Shown: positions 26,696 to 38,624 of the stretch, in pieces
Layout: every line of letters begins with the position of its first letter
Numbering within the stretch: the first letter of the stretch is position 1
NCBI RefSeq assembly: GCF_026151205.1
Contig: NC_087072.1
Location: forward strand, 7,116,084-7,180,083
Length of the DNA stretch: 64,000 nucleotides
Direction: 5' to 3'
Source: Bolinopsis microptera
Taxonomy: Eukaryota; Ctenophora; Tentaculata; Lobata; Bolinopsidae
Translations under genes and position numbers: made by a program
The notes under the pieces: generated by a model
The model's database searches: none
Seen by the model: the letters and a program-made list of their open reading frames with translations, nothing else
Told to the model about the DNA's origin: nothing

Positions 26696-27225
26696 GAATT
26701 TGCATTTGTTTCCCTTTGAATCAATCAAACTAGATGAATTGTTGTAAATACTGAGATCAAACTATCAATCTACAGGCTATCGTCAAACATGTTGCAAGGC
26801 GTCATCTTCAGTGACATAAGCCCTAGAAATTGTAAAAAGTTAGTAAAACCCAAAATTCCTTTAAAAATCTGAACACTCTTAAAACGGTTATAAAGTTAAA
26901 ATTAAGATGTTAGGAGTAATGGAAGGCCAAAAGGATGTATAGTGTTAATTCCCAAAGGTTTTAAAGTCTTGAGTAGTTGAATATATTTATGTTCACGGAC
27001 ATCCAAAGTTTTAGGACTAGAATTATCAATAATTGACACATTAAAAATTTTGTTAAAATCTTCCCTTTGTCTAAAACCATGATCCAACAAATGTAAACCC
27101 AAACTATATTCATCACTTGTTTCATCTACCTTATCACCATTTAAAAGTTTATAATATTTGACCCTATGTTCTCCAGTCCTAACCCGTAGAGATCGAGTTG
27201 TGCAATATTTATTTTTATCGACTTG
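26696..27225 (-). mobile_element. Retroelement 3' fragment with GIY-YIG-like endonuclease tail
   Basis: The - strand encodes TTRSLRVRTGEHRVKYYKLL, then DEYSLGLHLLDHGF, FNVSIIDNSSPKTLDVREHK, and a terminal YIQLLKTLKPLGIN..FGLPLL. I recognise this as the tail found after RT in GIY-YIG-bearing retroelements of invertebrates (Penelope-like elements carry GIY-YIG; the exact clade is uncertain). About 330 bases of 3' untranslated sequence follow, ending near 26696. The same 3' region is present at 62543-62885 and its last part at 29145-29206. Confidence 0.6.
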
Positions 27226-27247
27226 TACAATATTTATTTGAAATATT

Positions 27248-27296
27248 GACCGTCGACGAGGAGAACTCGGCGAGTCGGTGGGTTATAAACCTACAA
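27248..27296. repeat. Inverted copy of the conserved block at 9009-9037
   Basis: Contains GACCGTCGACGAG..GAACTCGGCG and ends TTATAAACCTAC, the reverse complement of the 8.99-9.04 kb segment with a few changes and a short deletion. Confidence 0.6.
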
Positions 27297-27619
27297 GATT
27301 GAGAAGGTGAGAATGAGGTAGAGAAAGCGAAAGTAAGATAGGGTGAGAATAAACGATGAGGTATTAGGTAAAGGAAATATCGAGGCCGCTAAAAGGGAGT
27401 TTCAGTTAAACAAGACCATACATTTTTCAAAAAGAACCCAAACAGTCAGATTATCAATATAATTGGCAGGATTGCCACTGCCTCGAATACAAGGAGTGAC
27501 AACATGTGTTTGATCGATGCCATCCTATATAATGTAATATGGAAATCAATTTCAATGTATAAATAAGAACTGCCGGTTGAACCAACCAATTCCAGCACAC
27601 TAAAATGTTACTTGAAGTT

Positions 27620-27705
27620 ATGTTATTATTAAAATCTAAAATAGCTAATAATTTAACAAATCATTAACCATCCCCTTCAAGTATGCAATAACATAAAATT
27701 GTTAT
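27620..27705 (-). mobile_element. 3'-end fragment of the non-LTR element found at 12141-13321
   Basis: Shares TTATTATTA.AATCTAAAATAGCTAATAATTTAA-type sequence, then ATTAAC..CCCCTT.A.GT..GCAATAA, with bases 12148-12215. It is therefore a very short, diverged insertion of the same or a related family. Confidence 0.6.
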
Positions 27706-28311
27706 AGCGTATCATTGAGTAATAATCGAGTAATTAAAATAAAAAACTCTTGTTTAAAAAGTTAAAAATTGACTTCTGTAGTAATTACTGAGACATTGGT
27801 CAGCAATTTCACTGAAAGATATAACATGGATCCAATAAGCAGAGCCTATATATAATTTAGTTTTGCTTTTGTGATTCTACTCACTGCATGACATGACATA
27901 AGTATCAATATCACAAACTGCCTCAGACTCTTAGAATCGATATTAAAATGAAATTCGGTTAACATAGGACTTAGAAATAGAAATCAAGTTCTTATTATAA
28001 CTATATTGCTAGATTATTACTATATTGCTAGTCATGCTAGATGAGGCACACAATTCTTAAAAGTATATGAGATAAGTTTGATCGACTTGAATAAATATGC
28101 ATTTGTATGCTTGACCGTTTAGTTATCAAAATTTCTTTTCCTCTCTAGCTACAACATTTTTATTTTTATTCGCTCCATCTTGTAGTCTCAAAAACAAGTT
28201 TTCTTCTCGGCGAATTTACAGATAGAAGAATATTTCGATGTAATTGTATTTCACATGAGTACGCTGCATTATATCCACTTAGCTAGCCATACTGGTGCCT
28301 ATAAGATGTGA

Positions 28312-28376
28312 ACTAGTATCCTAGCAGTAGCTATAAACTAGTATACTAGCAGTAGCTATAAACTAGTATACTAGTT
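28312..28376 (+). repeat. 23-bp tandem repeat, about 2.8 copies
   Basis: Units of the type AACTAGTATACTAGCAGTAG are repeated in direct tandem. The inner ACTAGTATACTAGT is itself palindromic. Confidence 0.8.
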
Positions 28377-29144
28377 CAAAGCTTCTTCATGGATATTTGA
28401 CAGGCTGTATAATCAATAGTCCTAGCAATGCTATTGTTTAATTTTTAGAGGCTCTTGACTTGCTTTATACTATACTACTGCTATATTCATATAAAACATT
28501 CATTAAATTTCAGCGCCTCTGAAGTATTAAATCATAATAATAGTCTTTATCTTTCTAAAAAAGGTACACATTTTTTTCACCGATCGAACAGTCAAAGTTT
28601 TTATGTTAATCTGTCACGACTGTAACTACATTTTTGAAGAAGAACCCAAACAGTCATTTTTACTCTTTTATTATTACAATCTCACTGTCTAAACTTGGTA
28701 AGCTCGATAGACTGGCGTAATGCGTGCATTTATTTTACCAAGAGTGTGATGTTAAAAGTTGGATACCGAAAATGAAAGTTGGATAACGAAAGTGAAAGTG
28801 ATGTCATGATAAGTGAGAGCTTGTAGTTGTTCCATCTCCTAATAGTAATAGTCCTTACGTGTTGATAGATACATTAATAACTTCCATTTTGGACTCTAAA
28901 TACCTGACGACACTGGGTTGGCACAGGACACTGTTCCAGTGAGTATATATCTGTCGTCGGTATGAGGAATAGGACCGGGCGATAACGAACAGCAGACTAA
29001 CTAACTTTAAATAATCACGTATAGGCTGCCAATCATCAATGTCTACTCAATTTCTAGGCGAGTACTGAGCACTGACCAGGAATCTGACCGTTGTTAAATC
29101 TTTTCAAAACTCTAAGTAAGTGGTTCTTTAACATATTAAGTAAG

Positions 29145-29206
29145 TTTACAACAAATCATCTAGCTTGATTGATTCAAAGGGAGAAAAAATTCCTCTATTA
29201 GGTAAG
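29145..29206 (+). mobile_element. Terminal fragment of the GIY-YIG retroelement family
   Basis: ATCATCTAGCTTGATTGATT and CAAAGGGAGAA..ATTCCTCTAT match the end of the copy at 62832-62885 and, inverted, the 26.7 kb copy. Only the extreme 3' end is present. Confidence 0.6.
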
Positions 29207-31421
29207 CCAGTCAGTTTGATGTCACAAGATTAAGATATAGGGATACCTCCATTTATTCTTTATAGGGTGGATCATTTAAGTTAAGTAATTCTCTGATACT
29301 CATGTTCGGCCGTTGGAAATGATGTGATATGATATGATATGACCATGATTTAAGTTTAATTCATTGGAAATGGATGCAATCCAAACCACTCGACGCTTCC
29401 TATTTTTACAAGATATGGCGAAATCGTTCTGACTAATTGATCTAACACATTTTAGGATAAGATCAACATAGGTCTACCAATTAGCGACCAGTTTCGACCA
29501 TGTATTTATAGCAAATTGGACTGATCATGGGATTTAGTCACCAATCACCATCGTTACTCGATTTAAATTTAACAGTTCTTTTGTAACGGCGTTCCTTTCT
29601 GTCAGCTAGAATTTTCAGCAATATATTTCTCCATTTGTCGAAGCATAAAAGTTTAACATGGTTTAACGAAACACTCGAAACTCCGCGGAAAAGTTTAACC
29701 TAGTACATTACTATAAGTATAAGTATATTATTATTACACGCACGCAGCTAGACTACAAGTAAAGTTGTACGCTGGAAAATTAGCTAGACTTTCCTGGTTC
29801 ACAGCTTGAGCTACAGTACCACAATTAATCTAGGGTTTCTAGCTGCATATTTCGTAATTCAGTCCACGACAGTTCGCGAGTGGTGTAATCAGATTTACCG
29901 AGGTGGCCACAATTGCATGTAACTGTTAGTTCTAGTGCTACTACTCTAGTATTGCTTTATTACGTAATTTTTGCTGAATTTGCGGGGCCAATTTCTCAAA
30001 TTTGTTGAGAAGCCGAAGTTTGACAAGAGCTATGTTCGCTTTAAAGTTTAAATTGAGTAGAAACGTGTTTCAATTTTGACTGCACTGTGAAACACAATTT
30101 AGTTCGTGGGCGTGTTTAAGTTTTACAAAGCTATAATACAATTAATATTATTTTCGCAAAAATAGCTTATTTTGCGAAATTCATTAGCCTATTTTATTTG
30201 ATATTTCCGCTTAGTATAATACGTGCAAGGTGATTAGGTGACCTACTCTCTGTACACACCAGGTCACCAGCTTAAGATATGCCTTGTGTACTTGAGAATT
30301 CCTTTCAACAGCAATGAAGTCATCAGTTTATCTTGTTTTTTAACGGACTCTTCAATCCTCCCGAGTAACACTAACTTCTCTAATTAACACAGTTTAGTTA
30401 CTAAATTAGTAATGACCCAGACCAGGTACAGAAAATAATTCCCACTAACACTTAGTAGTTGATAGATCAGAGTGATCTATTTTTACATCATCACATGATC
30501 TAAGCGGGTAACGTAACAATAGAAACCCAATACTTGCTTTACGGACAGCAAGCATAATTGCACGACCGCACTTTTGCCAAATTTCGATAATTATTTCTAA
30601 TCAGGATGTCATTTCTCTTCTTTTCTCTGGGATGTTATCACTTCTGCTATATGCGTTCAGTTAGCCATGTTATGATGTCACCTAATCAGCTAATATCAGC
30701 CGTCGATAACTAAATTTGTTGTATTTTTCGTCTTCCTGTTGTTGTCTTTTCGACCGGAATCGCTGAGTATCTGCCATTCTTCCATTGCATTACAGCGGCT
30801 TCTTTAGCTCGACGTGTATGGTTAAATTGGTAAATGAACGATGTACTACCTGTACCAATTACCGAGTTTTTAAATAACTATTATTCGTTGGTAGGAAAGT
30901 CGTGAACTGCTTTTCTGTGAATTACATTTGCAAACCAAAATGCACATACGTTTCACAGTTTTGTTATATAGGTAGGGCAATCAATTTCAGGAATGTGTCG
31001 TCCATAATATGTAGTTCCAGGGACTCTTTTCTAGAGTTGTTACGAATTTATTCACAGCTTATCCTATTCCTGCCTTAACTATTAAGCTTTTTTATAATTT
31101 CCCTTCAATTCAATCAAAGTTTGATTCAAACAGCCAAAGTTTGATTCAAACAGCCAGCAAGCTGCTAATTTCTTACAATTATATTTAATTTGGGTACACA
31201 TGGTAATTTTAACAATTTAGTTTTTGACCATATTTTGGTATTTTCGTTCGAAGTTAATTGTTTGGTTGTATTTCAGTTTGCTTCATTATCTGCGGATAAA
31301 AGAATGCCAGACATTGACAAACAAAGTTTGATAAAGCAATTGTTAAATAAAAAAACAAATTACGTTAAAGTTTTATAGATCTGAAACCTTTATTACCTCA
31401 GTATAGAGAGATTGCTTGAAG

Positions 31422-32684
31422 ATGTATATGTACAAGGCTACCGCTGGGATATGGTGCACCCTTAGTTTTTTCATAGTGGTCGGCAGTATCATCGCCTTCT
31501 TTACTCCATTCTGGCTTGTTGCTCCTAATAGTGCCAAAAATGTTACTGCAACGGTAAGTTTAACTTGAAGATTGATAACTCCCTAAATTACCTCAATTCT
31601 TACATTTGAAGAGTCCAAATTTGAACAATTAAAGAATTCCGACCGTCACAAAACATCTAATTCACTTAAAATATAGTTTCTCATATTATGAGTTATAAAC
31701 TTACGAACCTAACCACCCAGGACAAGAATTTCGAAGGAACAGGGGAGTTGAAGATAGATGCGTCAGCAGCCTGTGGAATGATGAGCTACTGTGTCCCTTA
31801 TACTTATCACCCCCTCAACGACTCCTTCGTCTTCTCCGACGATGCCCACATGCAGAGGTGTCCTCTTTACACCAACTTTGATGACATCCCAACCATATTC
31901 GGGAAGGTAACCTATACAAAACCTTCACAGTTTACTTCTTATTTTAGTTTGAAAATTCTCCCTTCGTCCTGATGAAATCTGCCAAAATTCATGTATTCTA
32001 GTTTTGCAATTTTGTCCTTGAAGCAGTTAAAATGTGAAATTCCTTTTGTAGTTTGGGCTGATAGTAACTAGTAAGTCTGAGGATGGGTGATTACAGGTGT
32101 CGGCGGTGATGTTTGCTGCAGGATGTGTGATACTCCTTATCTCTTGGGTGTTCAGCGCTATCTCTCTTTGTTACGGTTATCTGTGTGACGTCAGCACCTA
32201 TCTGCTCATCTCCGTTGTCCAGCTCTTCTGTTGTAAGTTATCTCATTGCCACACTGACTCTAATTAAGATTTCATTTCATAATGTGAATCAATTTTCAGA
32301 AGAGCAATTTCATAATCACATTTTACATTTTCTTAGCCTCAGGCTCCAAAAGTTCAGCTGCAAGCAATTTAAGCAATCATGAAGCAAACGCAATGCCATT
32401 CTCCTGTGATAGATATATAAATATAACATGTACATTAACCCTGATTCTTTGTTACAGTGATTATAAATGGAGTTGCCATTCTTCTCTGGATACTTAGCTG
32501 GGATCAGACCGACTTCAAGTGTGTGGGAGAAGGATACTGTGGAACCCTGTCCCAGTTCGACACCGGTGACTGTGACATGGGATGGGCTTTCCTCCTCGGC
32601 CTCGCCTCAACTGGTTCTATCCTCATAGCTGTTTTGATCGGATGTTTGTCCTTCTTCCTACAGAAACAGAAAGACGAGAGTTAG
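31422..32684 (+). CDS. LHFPL-like four-pass membrane protein
   Basis: Four exons, 31422-31553, 31721-31906, 32097-32232 and 32458-32684, join in phase to 226 residues. Four hydrophobic segments are seen: one in exon 1 (CTLSFFIVVGSIIAFFTPFW), one in exon 3 (MFAAGCVILLISWVFSAISL), one spanning the exon 3/4 joint (LLISVVQLFC then LIINGVAILLWIL), and one in exon 4 (WAFLLGLASTGSILIAVLIG). The loop between segments 1 and 2 carries several Cys and an N-glycosylation sequon (NVT). FTPFWLV after segment 1 and CDMGWAFLLG before segment 4 are typical of the LHFPL (lipoma HMGIC fusion partner-like) family, which has this length and topology. Several family members assist channel complexes. Two in-frame ATGs (31422 and 31428) compete for the start. 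The exon 2 acceptor at 31721 was chosen because it alone keeps the frame. Confidence 0.75.
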
Positions 32685-32699
32685 ATTGTCTACCAATCA

Positions 32700-35600
32700 A
32701 GGGATTTATGTTTGAGATGATGTGATTCGAGTGAGACCTTATAAAATAAAGATCACCAGGAAATGAAAGGCTACAATTCAACCTCGTCAAGTCGGAACAG
32801 TATTTCAGTTCTATCCGGATCTTGTAAGCCGAGTTGAGAGAGCCAAAACAGGTATAGCATGGTGGTGCATGAAGAATATGACGATCTTTGAAGTTGCTCA
32901 CAACGTCAGAACAAATTTACGAGGCGGCTATTTTCATTATTCTTACTTCTATGGTTAGGTTCATCCGTAGGAAATGACAATACTAGGGTCTAGGATTTTA
33001 GAAAAACTTTTTGTCGATAATACCAAAAAATGAAATTGTGTTTATATTGTCAACAAAATGGTTATTTCGATGCAATTAAAATGTTTAACAATTATTTTAA
33101 ATATTACTATATTCTAGACCCCAAAAAAGGTACGAAATGCATAATATTCTCTAAAAATCTAAGAGAGATTACATTATTATTGGACATTATCGGACTTGAA
33201 TAGTTGTATTACATTTTTTTCTTTATCTAAATTTTAGCAAATTTTGATTGGATTCATATTTTGACTTCTCTATTCATTCATTTGATTGAATTACATTAAA
33301 CGAGTAATTGTTAAATTGAAATTTACTCATAGCTTAATTTTGAGTAAACATACCTTGTTTGCATATGGAAATTTCCGCAAGGTTTGTGAGTTTGATAATG
33401 ATTTATAATTTGTTATAATTAGAGAGTATGAATTTTTATAAAAACTCTTAAAACAAGTATTTGCTTTAATTTTTCAGTTAATAGGAATCGCTTACATTTT
33501 CAAACTCGACCCAGCTAAGTCATGTGAAAAAGAAAAAAATTATTATAAATATCTCTGCACTCCTCAGTTCGAACCAATTGAAATACCTGTATCTGTACAT
33601 TCCCACAGAATTTTTGCACGTGCAGTACTGAGTACACAGTGTATTGTCCACAAATCTGAGCACAAATTATTAGTACAAATAATTACAGCCTTCGTCGAAG
33701 AATGTACTTAGAATACAGCCACTGTTTTCATGTCTGATGCAAGACAGGAATATAGATATTAAACAATAGAGTATCATTTTTGTAATATAGATCTGTTAAT
33801 TTCATTATGATAATTAAGTTTAGTGAGGGGAGGTTAGAGAGAGTTATGTTCTATATATTCTTCAGATGTATCAGAATCAAATAAATTTGGAATTGATTGA
33901 TTGGATTAAATACGAATCTAAAATTTTCATTAACCATCATGTTTGAAGACTTGAATTTTATATTTATTAACCTCATAGAAAAGGCCCAAAGAAAATTCAT
34001 CATATCTTTTATAAATCACCTGCATAATATGATGATCATGTTATGTTACAGAACATCGGCCCAGCCCATGTGCATCCTTAATTTCCACATCCTCATTAAT
34101 ACAAACACGCGTGCGTACGTCCTAAAATATGCAAAGCGCGTTACAGTAACAATTCACTTTCCTCGTGGTATAATGGCGAGAGCCAATCAGATTCCGACAC
34201 CTTGCACGATGTCAATAATACCCCCAGTTTGCAGAAAATACGTTTCAAGAGGGGGCAGTTTAGAAACTAAACTAGGTAATGAGGTGATACTCGATGTCTA
34301 GTCATTGAACTGATGGCCTTGCAAAATGTGCTTTTACATTGTTCCCCTATATAATATAACGCGTTTTTTGGATTATAGATTTTTCGTAAACTAACTGCGT
34401 TGTACTGCAGTGGGACAGTGTTATGAAGGGGATTGCGTATTTTCGTGCTTAAATCAGTTTGATGACGTGCGCCAAAAAATGCAAGTGGGAGCTATGGTGC
34501 ATTTTAAATAATCGACGAATAAGATGATATCGAAGCTGAAATAGCATCATAGAATGATGTGAACGAAATAGCAGGATATCATTTCATTCTAACTGACTAG
34601 GATTAAAGTAATTAAAAAATTGCCCTCCAAATAAATAGGATGACAAATTTTGCCCAAAAAACCGCGTTGTAGAGGGGGAATACTGTATTAAACTGTGTTG
34701 TGACAATAACTTCCGCCCACGCACAGAATTGCAGCAGTGTAACAACCAGCAATGAAGGTGATACTACAGCGGGGGGGGGGGGGGGCATGCAGGACACGCA
34801 GGCCGCAGGGGTCGATTTTAGAAGGTTGACAACTACACTATACAACTTTGGGGCAGACGTTTGTCACACGAAACTGGCAGTATTCGTGAAATTGGATCAA
34901 GAGTTGTCGTGCCCAGTGTATCCATAAAACTAGTATGTAGTGTAAGTACCACTATATTGATATCGATCCAAATTACTAAATATGTTAACACAATTATAAC
35001 TGCAGTTTTACATAACTCTAAATGCTCAATGAATAGTGAATACCCTTGTTGGTATAATTGTACAACCCTATTTACACTCAACACTTGAATTGGGCCATTT
35101 CCCGATACCAGATGGGGGGAGGGACGGGTATCATAAAATATAAATAAACGTTTATCATCGCTGATCACGTGACGTTACCAAGTGTGCATGTCACCTCATC
35201 TGATCTCCGGTAGAATGTTTACACAAACCCGGTAGATAAATGTTCTTATTACCGCTCGAGTATTGGCAAGGAAAAGGGAATAACACATTACAATGAAATA
35301 TGAAGTCGCCCTAAAGTATAGGTCAATGTGATGCATTGTGCCCTCTACTAGATTATTACAGTTTCTTTAATTTTTAAATTCACCATTCCGTAACTTTAAA
35401 ACACCGCGCTGCAAACTAGAGTTCACAAGCAAGCCCCTGGGACCCGCATTCTTCAAGTATATCTTTCACTTGACTTTCTTAACGGATGTCTTTAATTCTC
35501 AGATTTCACGGAATAAAATTCGTTTAGCTCTTGAAGATGATCCTAAATTGTGGTGAAGGAGTGAATATTATGAGATGCTAACTCTGCTGTCACGTTTTAA

Positions 35601-36925
35601 AATACCTGAAAATAACTTTATTAAAATTAAAGTAATTTTATATCCGTGAGTTAATTTGATGAATATAGTAAAATATCATAATATTTAATAAATAAAATAA
35701 TAACTAGTTAAATTGTGAGTTAGGTTGATGAGACTAATATGGTAAATAAAGATAATAAAGTAAATATAAATTTTTATAAATACAAATAGTAGAATATATA
35801 ATATTTAATAAGCGGGTTAAAACAATTATACCGTTAAATTTATCATTTTCCAGCTACCTTGAAGATAGATCTAACTTATTGTGAAGGAACGCATATTGTG
35901 AAACGTTATCTCTGTAACCTTTTCGTAACACCCAAAAATAACTTAACCTAACTAGTTGAATTTATTTTATCTTTTGTGAGTTAGGTTAATGAGACTAATA
36001 TGGTAAATAAAGACAATAAAGTAAAGTAGAATATAATATTTAATATGCGGGTTACAGTTCCCTAGTAAAGTTATACAAATTATTAACATTTTTTATTTTT
36101 CACAAATCTCCAGACTAGACCAGTTAATTAATTTCATTTACGGCCCAGCTTGCAATTTCGATCACGCCAAATGCAGAAATAGCTTTTAATAAAATTATTG
36201 CCAGGAAAAGCTGCGATTGAGCAAAACTATAGTATTATAAATATGATGTACTATGTAGACTAAACATTTCCAGTTACCAAATCAAATTGATTTATCTACC
36301 ATTGCTATTTAAACCCACTGAATTTCTATCTAATCATCGTGTCATAAGAAATGTCCCCGTGTGGTTTGATTCAATAAAAATTTAATTTCAAACTAAAGTT
36401 AAGTCAACAGTTAGAAAGGAAATTTTAGCCCATGATTGCCACCAAGTTCAATCAGTAGCCGGTTAGTAGCCGGTTAATAGCCGGCGAGTAGACATGGTTA
36501 TTGTCATCTCAGAGTAAACAATAACGGAGTCTGAACTTTGGAACATGTTACAGTTCATTGGCACAAAAGTAACCCTATAAGTAGCTTTACCGTTATACGG
36601 AGTATACCTCGTGCTTTTTTAAAAGCTTTTGTTTAAAAACAAAAGCAATTTTAATAGATGTTGTTGCTCATATTTTAGTTAATAATTTACATACTAACTA
36701 TTTGTAAAATTAAACGATCATTTATATACCGAACCAATGGAACTCCGGAAGCGTTATGCCGTTATTTGATTTCAGCAGAGTTAAATTGGCCAGAATATTA
36801 AACTTATATTACTAAACTTTATAAGCTTTAACATATAAGTTTTCGAGGAATAATCGCGTTTCATTGCATCTGATAAAGTTGTAATAATATTATGTTCTAA
36901 GATTATGCACTTATTCTCATATTAG
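32700..36925. other. No gene recognised
   Basis: About 4.2 kb, very AT-rich in places (35.6-36.1 kb). ORFs at 33897-34301 and 34612-35168 lack domain signatures and one is carried through a poly-G run at 34771-34786, so I treat them as chance. A segment ending GTTAGGTTGATGAGACTAAT is repeated near 35720 and 35980. Confidence 0.55.
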
Positions 36926-36930
36926 TGTAA

Positions 36931-37569
36931 CCCGGCATTCGACCGGGATTTCACTGCCGCAGTTAAAAAGGGTAAGAGTATTTACCCGCTGAGTCAAAAC
37001 CCGCATTAGGTGAGCAATTCTATTCGGAGTGCCCTCACGTATCCAATAGTATTTAACATAATCGCATAATCAGTTCTTTTCTCGTGGATAATTAAGTCCG
37101 TACACCCTGTACCACGACTATTACACCTCATCGTTTTAGAAAGTAACCCTTATTAACTCCGCACCACACCCGCCTATTATATTTGAAAACATGCATTACA
37201 TTGTCGTATGAAAGTATGAACTCTCTCTACAGTCCAAACAGACCACTATGAGCGCTCCCTCCCCTAATAAGCTTATAGTATTCATGACAGTGTAATTATG
37301 ATATATGTACCAACGCTACATAATATGCAGTAATGGGAGAGAGAGCGAGGAGGGAGAAAATGTGAGCCATTTTATGTAACAAAAAAAACACATTTTATGT
37401 GGTACAAAACCATCAATTAAACCACTTACCACCGACTGATTTAAAAACCTTTACCATTTGGCCTCCTCGTAGTTTTGTCGGCAATATACCGAAAAAACCA
37501 GCCCCCCCCCCCCCCCCCCAACTTTTACCGTTTTCTTGATTAAGCCGCTCGGAAATTACACACGCACAT

Positions 37570-37620
<51 letters not shown>

Positions 37621-37825
37621 GGCACACATTCTGAGATTATTGTTTAAGATTATTGTATCCCGGTCTTCGGCCGGGATTTCACTGCCGCAGTTAAAAAGGG
37701 TGTGAGTATTTACCCGCTGAGTCAAAACCCGCATAAGGTCAGCAATTCTATTCGGAGTGCCCTCACGTATCCAATAGTATTCAACATAATCGCATAATCA
37801 GTTCTTTCTCGTGGATAATTAAGTC
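36931..37825 (+). repeat. Pair of 170-bp direct repeats flanking 0.56 kb
   Basis: Bases 36931-37099 and 37659-37825 are nearly identical (both contain GGGATTTCACTGCCGCAGTT and CGGAGTGCCCTCACGTATCC). Each begins with a short GC-rich inverted pair (CCCGG...CCGGG). The interval holds a poly-C run (37502-37519) and a CAGA microsatellite. The arrangement could be the terminal repeats of a small non-autonomous LTR-like element, or simply two copies of a short repeat. No primer-binding site or ORF was recognised. Confidence 0.7.
37569..37620 (+). repeat. CAGA tetranucleotide microsatellite
   Basis: About 13 perfect copies of CAGA. Confidence 0.95.
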
Positions 37826-38021
37826 AGTATTAGGCACCACATTCCATGATCATAAGGTCTGTACACCCTAGTTTCTCGAAAACTAGTCTTCAATCGTCCC
37901 CAATTCCGTATGTTACTATTTTATACTATTTATAATATGGGAATGTACTATCAACCTGTCAAGGGAGCGTTGTCAAGTGTTTGGAATTTGGGGCATGTCT
38001 TCATTGAATTCCTGATTTTCA

Positions 38022-38620
38022 ATTAACTCTGACAGCAGATTGAGTATTATTATTATTAAGAAACTGTTTACACCATTGAAATATTCAAAACCCCTAAAAG
38101 AAATCAAGTCATCCTAAAATGGTGATCAGTACAGATCAAGACAGCTAGAGTGAAAATTTGTTTCTCCAAGCAACTCTATCATCGGCTAATATCTTAAGCT
38201 TATTAAGATCATTCAAAGAGTTAAGTTTTAAACCTCTACGGGTCAAATCATTCACAATAATCTTGAACAAATTCTTACGATGCGCACCGACGCGCCCTTT
38301 ACAGTTTGTTGTGACAGCAAACTTTAACGCTAATGCAGCGGGGGAGTCATCAGCACTACGCAAGATATGACCTAGGAGCTTCCACCTTGCTTTAGGGACA
38401 CGATCTGATAACTTTACTGAGTTACATCTTAGGTATAAGTTTGCGTTGGATATTGTTCCATGAGGCCAATATATGTTCAGTAAAGATCTAAGGTGTTTTC
38501 TATGGCAAATGTCTAGTTTTTCTAGTGACTTTGCAGTAGGACACCAACTACTGCAATTGTACATGAGCAGATTGACCATATTTTAAAAAATAATATGGTC
38601 AATCTGCTGTCAGAGTTAAT
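38022..38620. repeat. Perfect palindrome split by a LINE insertion
   Basis: Joining 38022-38043 to 38576-38620 rebuilds a palindrome of about 66 bp (half: ATTAACTCTGACAGCAGATT then GACCATATT). AGCAGATTGA is present at both sides of the insert (38034-38043 and 38566-38575) as a target-site duplication. The palindrome is therefore older than the LINE insertion and may be a very short foldback element. Confidence 0.75.
38044..38565 (-). mobile_element. 5'-truncated non-LTR retrotransposon, C-terminal ORF fragment
   Basis: 522 bp on the - strand with about 138 open codons to a stop at 38145, then a short 3' untranslated part and a (TAA)n-like tail at the left end. The protein has YNCSSW, ICHRKHLRSLLNIYWP and LSDRVPKARWKLLGHILRSA, typical of the region after the RT domain in non-LTR elements. 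No RT motif remains. The ten-base target duplication and tail define both ends. Confidence 0.75.
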
Positions 38621-38624
38621 AGGA

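Larger units (their letters stand above)
27720..31415. other. No gene recognised
   Basis: About 3.7 kb of AT-rich DNA. It contains a short tandem repeat at 28312-28376, a repeat shared with 25.6 kb at about 28670-28730 and a GIY-YIG element end at 29145-29206. No ORF with a domain signature is seen. The right end is presumably the upstream region of the tetraspan gene. Confidence 0.6.

Noticed and set aside
31688-31720. Exon 2 of the LHFPL-like gene starting at the earlier ATG or at the acceptor near 31677
   Set aside because: Starting at 31677 puts a stop in frame; the acceptor at 31721 alone keeps phase with exon 1.
33897-34301. 134-codon ORF
   Set aside because: Composition and lack of any domain or splice context suggest a chance frame in AT-rich DNA.
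34700-34927. ORF with a run of Gly
   Set aside because: Carried by a poly-G tract of unreliable length; no other coding sign.
37413-37734. ORFs rich in CLSV repeats
   Set aside because: Translation of the CAGA microsatellite.
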